Positions 18,379 through 28,702 of a stretch of DNA of 64,000 nt are shown here, in pieces; the first letter of the stretch is position 1; every line of letters starts with the position of its first letter. The translations under genes were made by a program, and so were the position numbers. Origin of the DNA: DASXMT01 sp963803065. GTDB taxonomy: Bacteria; Actinomycetota; Acidimicrobiia; Acidimicrobiales; RAAP-2. The DNA lies in NCBI GenBank assembly GCA_963803065.1, contig CAWDKW010000012.1, positions 1 through 64,000 on the forward strand, in the 5' to 3' direction. The notes under the pieces are model-generated. The model was not told where the DNA came from, did no database searches, and worked only from the letters and a program-made list of their open reading frames with translations.

Positions 18379-19111
18379 AGAATGCTGCGTCCCCAGGGAG
18401 TAATCCCTGGGTGCTCTCTGGCTCATATCGGTGAAACCCTGACTGTTACAACCGAACGTTACGGTCAGGGCAATACCGAGGGAAGGCCAACACAATGAAA
18501 GCGTTTGACGCGTCCTATGTTGCAGGATTCCTGGACGGTGATGGAAGTATCCATTTCCAACTCGTCCGGCAGAAGGAATATCGGTTCGGGTTTTACATCC
18601 GATCAAGTGTCTCGTTTTCGCAGAGCACTTCGGCTCGAGCAGGTCTGGAGCACATCCAGTCGCTGATCGGGTCCGGTTATCTGCGAGATCGTGGCACGGG
18701 TATGAGCGACTTGGTCGTAACGAGTCGTCCAGACCTGTTCAATCTGCTCACGGAAGTACGACCGTACGTGGTCTTCAAAAGCGAACACGTACGACGTGCG
18801 TTGCTCCTCCTCGACCGACTTGATCGGATCAGGGATCCGGAGTTGTTCCTGCAACTAGCACGTGAAGTTGATGCTTTTGCAACCCTAAACTATTCGAAAA
18901 CGAAGCGGATTTTCGCCGTAGATGTTGAGCGACATCTACGTAGCATGGGCGTGTTGTGCCCCTGTAACGACTTCCTCGCCCGCCACAGCGAGGAGATGGC
19001 TTCTTCAGGTTGATTGTAAACCCGTGGACCCCCATGGAAGCCATAACACGCCAGCCCCTAGAAATAGGGTGGAGGTATAGTCTGTGCCCGTAGTAATACG
19101 GGAATAACACG
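18379..19111 (+). mobile_element. Group I intron in 23S rRNA after position 2593 (733 nt) with endonuclease gene
   Basis: Exon GGGTTTAGAACGT precedes it and exon CGTGAGACAGT follows. This is position 2593, the site of the Chlamydomonas intron encoding I-CreI. The exon ends in U and the intron ends in G (19111). P1 pairs ACGTAG (18375-18380) with CTGCGT (18385-18390), including the splice-site U.G. A S-like element GGTATAGTCTG lies near 19074. I could not fold P3-P7 with certainty, and the core differs from the other three introns, so it belongs to another group I subgroup. It carries the I-CreI-like gene at 18495-19013. Confidence 0.88.
18495..19013 (+). CDS. LAGLIDADG homing endonuclease, I-CreI family (intron-encoded)
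   Basis: This 172-aa single-motif LAGLIDADG enzyme would cut the intronless 23S gene as a homodimer and drive intron homing. The motif YVAGFLDGDGS is at residues 8-18. Aligned by eye to I-CreI, catalytic D20, Q47 and K98 correspond to Asp16, Gln43 and Lys95. IGSGYLRDRG and LNYSKTKR match IGVGYVRDRG and LNDSKTRK of I-CreI. Length (I-CreI 163 aa) and insertion site (2593) agree as well. ATG 18495 follows a weak AAGG. The frame is intact with no stop or shift, and base composition is lower in GC than the neighbouring genes. Activity is inferred. Confidence 0.93.
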   Translation: MKAFDASYVAGFLDGDGSIHFQLVRQKEYRFGFYIRSSVSFSQSTSARAGLEHIQSLIGSGYLRDRGTGMSDLVVTSRPDLFNLLTEVRPYVVFKSEHVRRALLLLDRLDRIRDPELFLQLAREVDAFATLNYSKTKRIFAVDVERHLRSMGVLCPCNDFLARHSEEMASSG

Positions 19112-19122
19112 CGTGAGACAGT
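19112..19122 (+). rRNA. 11-nt internal exon of 23S rRNA (positions 2594-2604)
   Basis: CGTGAGACAGT is the only rRNA sequence between the introns after 2593 and 2604. It includes A2602 of the peptidyl-transferase centre. Its last seven bases (19116-19122) form the P1 helix of the next intron with guide GCTGTCT (19134-19140). Its first bases are the 3' exon of the preceding intron. Confidence 0.9.
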
Positions 19123-19492
19123 GAACTAACCGCGCTGTCTATAAACTTGGCTATATGCTGGAAACACCGTAAGAATCCTGCGCTACTCGCTCTCAAAAGG
19201 TCGTGATACACCCGCTACGTATGCGGCGGGCACGGACGTTGGGAGAAGTGAAAATGCGACAGGTGCGGTCAATCAGCAGGAAAGGCTGGACGCATACAAT
19301 GCGGGATTGAAAGAATCCTGTTGGTGAGTGCGAGAATCAAGGCCTCACAGTCCAGAATCCTCAGAGACCATATGCCAGGCACCCCCTGTGCTGCAGGGGC
19401 GTGAAGATATGGTCCGATCTGCATGGCGACATGCAGAGCCAGGCAGAAATGCCCTGGCCCTCGACGCGAAAGCGCCGGTGGTAACAAGAATG
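19123..19492 (+). mobile_element. Group I intron in 23S rRNA after position 2604 (370 nt), no ORF
   Basis: Exon CGTGAGACAGT precedes it and exon TCGGTCCCTATC follows, joining to the universal sequence after U2604. The intron ends in G (19492). P1 is a 7-bp helix, AGACAGT with GCTGTCT, with a U.G at the splice site. Core: CTATATGCTGG, AATCAGCAGG, CAGAGACCATATG and AAGATATGGTCC. P7 is GACCA (19366-19370) with TGGTC (19410-19414). No endonuclease is present. The strong likeness to the 16S and 1923 introns, with different guide sequences, suggests spread within this genome. Confidence 0.92.
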
Positions 19493-19623
19493 TCGGTCCC
19501 TATCCGATGCAGCCGTAGGAGATTTGAGGAAGGCTGTCCCTAGTACGAGAGGACCGGGACGGACGAAGCTCTCGTGTGTCAGTTGTCCTGCCAAGGGCAC
19601 TGCTGATTTGCGACCTTCGGGTG

Positions 19624-19655
<32 letters not shown>

Positions 19656-19894
19656 TCGTTCCTAGATGAGATCTCCCACAGGGTAAACCTGGTAAGGCCC
19701 GTGGCCAGACGACCACGTTGATAGGCCGGAAGTGTACGTGCGGCAACGCATTCAGCTGACCGGTACTAATCGGCCGAGGGCTTGGAAACTTGCTCGTGCT
19801 CGCTATGGAACGCTCAGGGGTGACCGATGTCGGTCACACCGGGCTCGCAATGGATCCGTTCGGGTTCATTGCTGGAGCCCCGAGAGCGCACGAT

Positions 19895-20011
19895 TTCCGG
19901 TGGCCATGGCGGCGGAGAGACACCCGTTCCCATTCCGAACACGGCAGTTAAGCCCGTCAGCGCCGATGGTACTTGGGGGGTAGCCCCCTGGGAGAGTAGG
20001 ACGCCGCCGGG
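19895..20011 (+). rRNA. rrf: 5S ribosomal RNA gene
   Basis: About 117 nt, from TTTCCGGTGGCCATGGCGG to GACGCCGCCGGG. It has the typical CCGTTCCCATTCCGAACACGG loop and complementary ends. It follows 23S by ~105 nt, which include the right arm of the 23S processing stem (19791-19810). No tRNA lies between. Confidence 0.95.
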
Positions 20012-20021
20012 ATTTCTCCGT

Positions 20022-20053
20022 ACAAAGCCCCTCGCTCACGCGGGGGGCTTTGT
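20022..20053 (+). terminator. rRNA operon terminator hairpin
   Basis: Stem 20022-20034 pairs with 20041-20053 (ACAAAGCCCC with GGGGCTTTGT plus three inner pairs, one T.G), with a 6-nt loop. It starts about 10 nt after 5S. There is no long T-run, as usual in high-GC actinobacteria. Two imperfect copies of GTCGTATCCAGGCTTCG follow to about 20090. Nothing else is seen up to 20175. Confidence 0.85.
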
Positions 20054-20175
20054 CGTATCCAGGCTTCGCAGTCGTATCCAGGCTTCGTCGTCATGTCCAG
20101 GGCCCGTCTTCGGGGCTGCCAAGAGCCACGAATGCCGGCCGGCCCCCACTGACCCGATGACTACACTTCCGTGTC

Positions 20176-21980
20176 ATGGCCCCTCGAACACCGTCTGGTT
20201 CCCCGCGCCCGCGAGGCACCGGGGGTTCGGGCAGTCGCGGGCAGGGTCCGAGCGGGCAGGGTCCAAGGCAGGGCGGCGCTCCTGGCAGCGGCCAAGGTGG
20301 AGCTCCCGGCGGGAGCGGCGGCAGCGGCCGGGGTGGAGCTCGCCGTGGGAGCGGCGGGGCAGGTCAGGGCGCCCGAGACCGCCCGGGCGGCCAGCGAGGC
20401 AGCACAGGTCGAAATGCCGGTCGAGGTCGAGCAGCGGGGCAGCGCGGCCAGTCCGGCGCACAACGTTCGGATGCAAGCGAGCGATCAGGACGTCCAGCCA
20501 GCGGTTCTGGAAGACCAGCCGGGGGATCCGGTCGACCGGCCGCCAGGCCGCAGCGTGGCGGCGGAGCAGGATCAGGCCGCCCACCAGCACGATCAGCGCG
20601 CCCAGCAGCGAGGCCGCTGAGAAGCGACAGCTCCGGATCGAGCCGACCGGCCGCTTCCCCGAAGCGGCAAGGCACCGCGCCATCGGGTCGAACGACCGGA
20701 GGATCTCGTCGAACCGCTCGCCCGGATGGGGATCAGGCCCGGGCTGGCCGCCCTGGGGCGGGCATTCGAGGGGGATCGGTCAGCCAGGGTCAACGGGGTC
20801 AGCAGGGTCGACCGGGCCGCCCGAGCCGGGACAGCCTGAGCCGGGACAGCCCGCGCCGGGACAGCCCGAGCCGGGACAGCCGGAACAGAGACAGCCCGCG
20901 CCGGGACAGCCCGCGCCGGGACAGCCCGAGCCGGGACAGCCGAGCCGGGAGAGCCGGAACAGGGACACCCGGAACAGCGGCGTCCCCACCAGGGGCGGCG
21001 CGGCTGGCCGTGACCGGGAGCACCGTCCCTACGAGGAGCGGCCGTCGGTGGTCCGGAAAGGCTGGGGGAGTGTCGCTCGACGCGGCGCAAGCACGGTGCG
21101 CGACGGCACAGACGGCCACGGCGCGGGTGCAGGCGCCGATGAAGACACGCCCGAAGGACGTAGGCAGCGCCGGACGCGCATGGACGCCTTCGAGCCCGAG
21201 CGGTGGGTGGAGGCAGATCGCCGCCCTGCCCGCCGAACGAGCGGGCCGCGGTCACCGTCGCGCCGTCCTGTTCCCGCCGCCGTTCCGGCCGAGCTTCCAG
21301 CCGATATCGCCAACGAGCTGGCCTCTGCCGCCGGCTCCGACTGGAGCACCCTCCGGCCCCGCATCAGCGAGCGGATGGCCGCCGGGATCGGGGCCTACGA
21401 GCGGGAGCGGTACCGGGATGCCTCCCGGATCCTGAAGACGGTCGTCGACGCGGTTCCCAACGCACCCTCGGTGCGGGAGCTGGTGGCGCTCAGCCAGTAC
21501 CAGCTGGGCTTCTGGAAGGCCGCCCTTCCCAACCTGGAGGCCTTCGCCGCCCTGACCGGATCGGTCGACATGCACCCGGTGCGCATGGACTGCCACCGGG
21601 CTCTCGGCCGGCCCAAGAAGGTAGAGGCGCTGTGGGACGAGCTACGCCGAGGGTCACCCGACCCCGAGGTCCTGACCGAGGGCCGCCTCGTCCTGGCCGG
21701 CACGCGGGCCGACAACGGGGACCTGACCGGGGCCATCGACCTCCTGGTCGAGGCGGGAGCAGGCCGCCTGGTCCGGAACCCGGCCGAACGCCACCTCCGC
21801 CAGTGGTACGTGCTGGCCGATCTCACCGAGCGCTCGGGAGACCTCCCCCGGGCCCGGGAGCTCTTCTTGCGGATCGCCGCCGTCGATCCCGACGCCTACG
21901 ACGTCTCCGACCGCCTCGAGTCCCTTGGACCGCCGACGCGGTCCCGTCGCAGGCCGAATGGGCCTCGTCGCGCCCGTTAG
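20176..21980 (+). CDS. TPR-repeat protein with disordered basic N-terminus, apparent frameshift
   Basis: No specific function is recognised. The C-terminal ~230 residues (to stop 21978-21980) form a helical TPR-like domain: AAGIGAYERERYRDASRILK, RELVALSQYQLGFWKAALPN, LRQWYVLADLTERSGDLPRA. Related proteins in Acidimicrobiia have a long basic, Gly/Arg-rich N-terminus. Such a segment starts at ATG 20176 (MAPRTPSGSPRPRGTGG) but in a different frame from the TPR part. The change falls at about 20940-21000, at the end of a run of 15-bp repeats. Either a frameshift exists there or translation begins inside, for example GTG 21048 (VVRKGWGSVARRG). An indel in the repeat or an assembly error is the likely cause. 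Confidence 0.6.
20820..20965 (+). repeat. 15-bp tandem repeats in the TPR gene
   Basis: About nine imperfect copies of CCGGGACAGCCCGAG. They code for RDSPSRDSPR-like residues in one frame and GQPEPGQPAP in another, and both frames stay open. The reading frame of the gene changes just downstream. Confidence 0.8.
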
Positions 21981-21991
21981 GCTCGGCGCTC

Positions 21992-23041
21992 ATGGACCTC
22001 GAAAAACTTCTCGGCGACGAAGCCGACTCGCTGCTGAACCACAAGGCCACCGCGTTCCCGGCCGAGAGCCTGATCCACCCGGGACCCGACCACCTCGACC
22101 GCGTGTTCGGCGAGTCCGACCGCTCGACCACGGTCGTCCGCAACCTGGCCACGATGTACGGCACCGGGCGCCTGGCCGGCACCGGCTACCTGTCGATCCT
22201 CCCGGTCGATCAGGGCATCGAGCACTCGGCCGCGGCCAGCTTCGCCAAGAACCCTGCGTACTTCGACCCGGCCAAGCTGGTCGACCTGGCCATTGCCGCC
22301 GACTGCAGCGCCATCGCCACAACCCTCGGTGGGTTGGGCATCGTCTCGCGCCGCTACGCCGAGCGGATGCCCTTCATCGTCAAGCTCAACCACAACGATT
22401 TCCTCAACTACCCCAACACCTACGACCAGACCATGTTCGGCTCGGCCCGACAGGCCGCCGACCTCGGGGCGGTCGGGGTGGGCGCCACCATCTACTTCGG
22501 GTCCGAGCATGCCGACCGGCAGATCGGCGAGGTGTCCAAGATGTTCGCCGAGGCCCACCGGCTGGGCATGTTCACCGTCTTGTGGTGCTACCTGCGCAAC
22601 GCGGCGTTCAAGAAGGACGGCGTCGACTACCACCTGTCGGCCGACCTGACCGGGCAGGCCAACCACATCGGGGTGACCATCGAGGCCGACATCATCAAGC
22701 AGAAGCAGCCCGAGAACAACGGGGGCTACAACGCCCTCTCCTTCGGCAAGACCGACCCGCTCGTGTACTCGAAGCTGACGACCGATCACCCGATCGACCT
22801 GACCCGCTGGCAGGTGGCCAACTGCTACGCCGGGCGCATCGGCCTCATCAACTCGGGCGGCGAATCGAAGGGCGAGGACGACCTGGCTCAGGCGGTGCGG
22901 ACAGCGGTGATCAACAAGCGGGCCGGGGGGGCGGGGCTCATCGTGGGCCGGAAGTCGTTCCAGCGACCGACCGACGAGGGGGCTGCCCTCATCCACGCCA
23001 TCCAGGACGTCTACCTGGACGAATCGATCACCATCGCCTGA
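21992..23041 (+). CDS. Class I fructose-bisphosphate aldolase, archaeal/DhnA type
   Basis: This 349-aa enzyme of the FbaB/DhnA family is a Schiff-base aldolase of glycolysis or gluconeogenesis. The start ATG 21992 gives MDLEKLLGDEADSLLNHKAT. Family motifs are YLSILPVDQGIEHSAAASF, VGVGATIYFGSEHADRQI, DLTGQANHIGVTIEADIIKQ and the phosphate-binding INSGGESKGEDDL. The lysine in ADIIKQK is the probable Schiff-base residue by comparison with E. coli FbaB. It begins 11 nt after the TPR gene, so co-transcription is likely. Length matches FbaB. Confidence 0.92.
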   Translation: MDLEKLLGDEADSLLNHKATAFPAESLIHPGPDHLDRVFGESDRSTTVVRNLATMYGTGRLAGTGYLSILPVDQGIEHSAAASFAKNPAYFDPAKLVDLAIAADCSAIATTLGGLGIVSRRYAERMPFIVKLNHNDFLNYPNTYDQTMFGSARQAADLGAVGVGATIYFGSEHADRQIGEVSKMFAEAHRLGMFTVLWCYLRNAAFKKDGVDYHLSADLTGQANHIGVTIEADIIKQKQPENNGGYNALSFGKTDPLVYSKLTTDHPIDLTRWQVANCYAGRIGLINSGGESKGEDDLAQAVRTAVINKRAGGAGLIVGRKSFQRPTDEGAALIHAIQDVYLDESITIA

Positions 23042-23044
23042 GTG

Positions 23045-23069
23045 GCGACGGCCGGTCGCCGACCGTCGC
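23045..23069 (+). terminator. Possible terminator hairpin after the aldolase gene
   Basis: GCGACGG (23045-23051) pairs with CCGTCGC (23063-23069) just behind the aldolase stop codon. There is no T-run, so it is only a weak call. Confidence 0.3.
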
Positions 23070-23212
23070 TGGCCGGGAATCAGGGCGGCGGTAGAGTGGC
23101 CTGGTGAGCGTGGAACCGGGGTAGACAGAATTTCACAGCCGAAATCCACGGACCGACAGCGCCGAGCGTCAGACCGGCGACTGCTCGCGGCAGAACAACC
23201 AGAGGAGCACGG

Positions 23213-25164
<1,952 letters not shown>

Positions 25165-25165
<1 letters not shown>

Positions 25166-26199
25166 TGACCGATCTAGCCGATACCGTCGCCGTACCCGAG
25201 ACCACGCGGAAGGACTGGTCGTCGGACCAGGAGGTCCGCTGGTGCCCGGGCTGCGGGGACTACTCGATCCTGGCCGCCGTCCAGATGTTGCTCCCCGACC
25301 TGGGCGTGCGCCGCGAGAGCACCGTGTTCCTGTCGGGGATCGGCTGTGCCGCCCGCTTCCCGTACTACATGAACACGTATGGCATGCACTCGATCCACGG
25401 CCGGGCGCCGGCCATCGCCACCGGCCTGGCCACCACCCGCCCCGATCTCGATGTGTGGGTGGTCACCGGCGACGGGGACTCGCTCTCCATCGGCGGCAAC
25501 CACCTGATCCACGCCCTGCGCCGGAACGTCAACCTGACCATCCTGCTGTTCAACAACCAGATCTACGGCCTGACCAAGGGTCAGTACTCGCCCACCTCGG
25601 AAGTGGCCAAGGTGACCAAGTCGACACCGTTCGGATCGCTCGAGCAGCCCTTCAACCCGCTCAGCTTGGCCCTGGGGGCCGAGGCCACCTTCGTGGCCCG
25701 TACCCATGACATGGACCGCAAGCACATGATGGAGACGTTCCGTCGTGCGCACCAGCACAAGGGCGCCTCCTTCGTCGAGATCTACCAGAACTGCAACGTC
25801 TTCAACGACGGCGCCTTCGCCCAGATCACCGGCAAGGACAACCGGGCCGACATGTTGATCCCGCTGAGCCACGGTGAGCCCATCCGCTTCGGGGCCGAGG
25901 GAGAGCACGGAGTCATCCTCCACCCCGACGGCTCGCTCGAGGTGGTCTCGGTGGCTGATGTCGGCGAGTCGGCCCTCCTGGTCCACGACGAGCATCAGGA
26001 CAGCCCGGGCCTGGCCTTCCAGCTGAGCCGCCTGTCCCGGGGCCCGTACGAGCCCACGCCGATCGGTGTCTTCCGGGATGTGGACCGCCCCGACTACGGC
26101 TCGTCGATGAGCCAGCAGCTCGACGACGCGATGGAGCGAAAGGGGGCAGGGGACCTGGCGGCCCTGCTCCGTTCCGGCTCCACTTGGACGGTGTCGTAG
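25165..26199 (+). CDS. korB: 2-oxoglutarate:ferredoxin oxidoreductase, beta subunit
   Basis: This 344-aa thiamine-diphosphate-binding subunit has the ThDP/Mg motif GDGDSLSIGGNHLIHALRR ending in NNQIYGLTKGQ. Likely [4Fe-4S] ligands are the cysteines of CPGCGDY and GIGCAARF and a later cysteine in NCNVFND. There is no ferredoxin domain. ATG 25165 overlaps the korA stop, so the two subunits are translationally coupled. The end, SGSTWTVS, at 26199 is followed by a 77-bp gap and then a convergent gene. Confidence 0.94.
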
Positions 26200-26276
26200 C
26201 CACCACCGGGAGACTGGCTGCGCCCTACTCCGCGCTCAGCCCGCGCCGCCCTCAGCCCGGCCCCGCACCCGAGCCC

Positions 26277-27500
26277 CTAGCCCGGGGCGGCGAGCGTCCG
26301 GTAGACCATGCCGGTGCGGGGTTTGGGATGGAAGTAGGTGCTCTTGGGCGGCATCCGCCGGCCGGCACGGGCCCAGTCGGCGATCTGTTCGACGGTCACC
26401 GGGCGCAGGAGGACGGCAGCCTGGGCCTGCTCGTCGTCGACCACGGCCACGGCGTCCCGCCACGAGTAGCGGAATCCGAGCTCGTGCTCGGGCAACTCGG
26501 CGAGGACCAGCGCCACCATCGACGAGTCGAGGTCGGAGCCGGCCGCCTCGGCCGTCCCGTCCTTGGGCGAGAGCAGCCAGACCCCTGACGGCAACACCAG
26601 GGCGAGGGCGGCGGACTCGCCGAGCGCGGTGGTGGTCCGCGGCGTGAACTCTCCCGCTCGCATCACGTCGAACCAGGAGGAGAAGGCGTCCACCAGATCG
26701 AAGCCGTCGGGCAGGCCAGACAGGACCCGGTGGACGGGGCCTACGGCCAACTCCTCGTCGGACAGCTCGACTACGAAGGCCATGACCAGATCGACGTCGT
26801 CGCCGCCGTCGGGGCCGGGGTGGGCGTCGCCCCGCGCCTTCCGACGCTCGCGCTGGAAGGCCAGCGACGTCTCGTAGCGGTGGTGGCCGTCCGCGATGAC
26901 GACGGGCGAGTCGCCAACCGCCGCTGTGACCGCGCCGATGGTCGCCTCGTCGTCGATCACCCAGAGCTCGTGGCGGACCCCCTCGTCGTCCGTGGCGACC
27001 ACGGCGGGCTGGGAGTCGATGTCGTAGGTCTTCGACAGGCCGGGTGTGAGCGAGAGGCCCCAGATGGGGGACAGGTTCGCGTTGGTCGCCCGGAGCAGTT
27101 CGAGGCGGTCGCTCTTGGGCTTGGGAAGCGTCTCTTCGTGAGGGAGGACATCGCCCGACCCGTCGGTGTCCATGGCCAGGGCCCCGATGATGCCGGTGGT
27201 CTGGACGCCGCCGCCGGGAGGAGTCATCCGGTAGGCGTAGAACGACGGGTTCGGGTCACGTCGTAGCTTGCCGTCCTCCTGCCACTCGTCCAACAGGTGG
27301 GCGGCGTTCTGGTATCGGTCGAGGCGGGCCCGGGTGTCCTGTTCGGGCAGTTCGACCCGCACGGCGTTGGCACTGTGACGTCGGGCCAGGATGGCCCTCT
27401 CCGGTGGCTCGATGACGTCGTAGGGCGGGGCGATGACCGCGTTCGGGTCAACTCGACCGGTGTCGTACCGCAGTCCAGGGAACGGTTCGAATCGAGGCAT
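26277..27500 (-). CDS. DUF1015 family protein
   Basis: This 407-aa protein from ATG 27498-27500 (MPRFEPFPGLRYDTG) has the family's characteristic opening, VIAPPYDVIEPPERAIL, and the central VVIADGHHRYETSLAF. The family is widespread, cytoplasmic and still lacks a firm biochemical role. Some members are called HTH- or kinase-like without proof. Length is normal. Upstream in-frame codons add a non-conserved basic stretch and were left out. It is convergent with korB. Confidence 0.85.
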   Translation of the reverse strand: MPRFEPFPGLRYDTGRVDPNAVIAPPYDVIEPPERAILARRHSANAVRVELPEQDTRARLDRYQNAAHLLDEWQEDGKLRRDPNPSFYAYRMTPPGGGVQTTGIIGALAMDTDGSGDVLPHEETLPKPKSDRLELLRATNANLSPIWGLSLTPGLSKTYDIDSQPAVVATDDEGVRHELWVIDDEATIGAVTAAVGDSPVVIADGHHRYETSLAFQRERRKARGDAHPGPDGGDDVDLVMAFVVELSDEELAVGPVHRVLSGLPDGFDLVDAFSSWFDVMRAGEFTPRTTTALGESAALALVLPSGVWLLSPKDGTAEAAGSDLDSSMVALVLAELPEHELGFRYSWRDAVAVVDDEQAQAAVLLRPVTVEQIADWARAGRRMPPKSTYFHPKPRTGMVYRTLAAPG

Positions 27501-27814
27501 GGACCTTGCGTAGCACATCCCCACGACGATCTTCCGGGCCTTTTGCCGGGTGTGCCGAGGGGCGACCAACACCCGGGATTGCCAAGGCCCCGCGGCCGGA
27601 TTGCGAGAGGGGATGTGGCCCCCGTCGTTGGGCAACGCTGACCTTTTGCGCAACAGCCAGCGCCACGAGCCAGAGTGGTCCGGCTAGGCCGCGCCTCGGC
27701 GGTACTGTGATTGCGAACGGTGTCGTGCAAACGGGGGCCACCGTCAGTGAACCGGGCCGGCAACGCCCGGTGGCAGTGCCTCCCGGTGGACCGGTCGCCG
27801 GTGAGGAGAAGCGT
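27501..27814. other. Intergenic region between DUF1015 gene and MerR leader ORF
   Basis: This is a divergent upstream region of ~315 bp. I see no RNA gene, no strong promoter and no repeat array. A hairpin-prone GGGCCGGC..GCCCGGTGGC stretch lies near 27755-27775. Promoters for both neighbours must lie here. Confidence 0.4.
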
Positions 27815-27883
27815 GTGAACCACTGTGCCAACAGCCCCATCACCGAGATCGGTGTCCTTCTGTCCACTCGGGTCGGCGCGTGA
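27815..27883 (+). CDS. Possible 22-residue leader peptide coupled to the MerR gene
   Basis: GTG 27815 follows GAGGAG (27803-27808) by 6 nt, the best ribosome-binding site in this region. The frame encodes 22 residues (VNHCANSPITEIGVLLSTRV plus two) and stops at TGA 27881-27883. That stop overlaps the MerR GTG (27880), which has no ribosome-binding site of its own. This arrangement suggests translational coupling. No homology is known. Confidence 0.4.
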   Translation: MNHCANSPITEIGVLLSTRVGA

Positions 27884-28395
27884 CGCAGAGGGCAGGGTCC
27901 GGAAAGGCCGACGCCGCAAGCCGAAAGGCAGCCGAGCAGCCGCCGACGCCGGTGACCCTCCGGATCGGGGAGGCGGCCGAGCGAGCCGGCGTGTCCAGTC
28001 GAACGTTGCGCTGGTACGAGGAGCGGGGGCTACTGGTTCCCACCGGGTACTCGGTGGGGGGCGCCCGACGGTACAGCGAGGAAGATGTGGCCCGGTTGGT
28101 GCACATCCGTGAGCTCCAGTCCCTGCTCGGCTTCGATCTCGACGAGATCCGGGACGTCTTGCGGGGCGAGGACGACCTGTCCGGCTTGCGCAGCGAGTAC
28201 AGGTCGGGAGCTGACGACGCCCGGCGCCGCGAGATCCTGTTGGAGGCGACCGAGATCAACAAGAAGCTCCGGGCGGTGGTACGTGCGAAACAGGAACGCC
28301 TTGCCGGCATGATGGGGGAGCTCGAAGCCAAGGCCGCGTCGTACAAGAAGCTCCTGAAGGAGATGGACACGCCCCGACCGTCCCGATCGCCGTGA
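27880..28395 (+). CDS. MerR-family transcriptional regulator
   Basis: This 171-aa protein has a MerR DNA-binding domain at residues ~28-95 (TLRIGEAAERAGVSSRTLRW, YEERGLLVPTGYSVGGARRY) and a helical coiled-coil dimerisation segment at ~100-165 rich in Arg/Glu/Lys. No cysteine or ligand-binding domain is present, so the inducer is unknown. The start GTG 27880 overlaps the stop of a small upstream ORF. The N-terminal ~25 residues are not conserved. The gene is followed by three copies of CGACCGTCCCGATCG. Confidence 0.85.
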   Translation: MTQRAGSGKADAASRKAAEQPPTPVTLRIGEAAERAGVSSRTLRWYEERGLLVPTGYSVGGARRYSEEDVARLVHIRELQSLLGFDLDEIRDVLRGEDDLSGLRSEYRSGADDARRREILLEATEINKKLRAVVRAKQERLAGMMGELEAKAASYKKLLKEMDTPRPSRSP

Positions 28396-28431
28396 CCGAC
28401 CGTCCCGATCGTCTGACGACCGTCCCGATCG
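28375..28431. repeat. Three copies of CGACCGTCCCGATCG at the end of the MerR gene
   Basis: Copies lie at 28375-28389, 28397-28411 and 28417-28431. The first codes for the last MerR residues and the others lie behind the stop codon. The rest of the gap to pgsA (28432-28691) holds the repeat-derived pgsA leader described there. Confidence 0.75.
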
Positions 28432-28625
28432 CCGTCCGGATCCGGAGCCATTGCGGTGACCGATGCCCGTCTGGGCAGCCGGTCCGGGATGCCCGTCAGC
28501 CAGCCGCGGCGGGGCTAACCCAGCGGGGGGATCCCCCGCCCGTAGACTCAATCGTGTGGATGGCATGGACAGGGCCGAAGCGCTGGGGGCAGAACGTGTG
28601 CCACTGAGGGCGGACATCGTGCCCC

Positions 28626-28702
28626 TACCGGCTTCAGAACCCGTGCCGCGGTCGGCCTCAGAACCCGTGCCGCAGTCGGCCTCAGAGCCCAGTGCCGCAG
28701 TC
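28626..28702 (+). repeat. 24/24/25-nt tandem repeats in the pgsA 5' region
   Basis: Three units of TCAGAACCCGTGCCGCAGTCGGCC. The last has AGCCCAGTGCC instead of AACCCGTGCC, one base longer, which changes the reading frame from that of ATG 28565 to that of the conserved PgsA domain. Confidence 0.8.

Noticed and set aside
18379..19492. A single large intron or intervening sequence instead of two introns
   Set aside because: The 11 bases 19112-19122 match conserved 23S positions 2594-2604 exactly, and both flanking junctions have proper group I ends and P1 helices.
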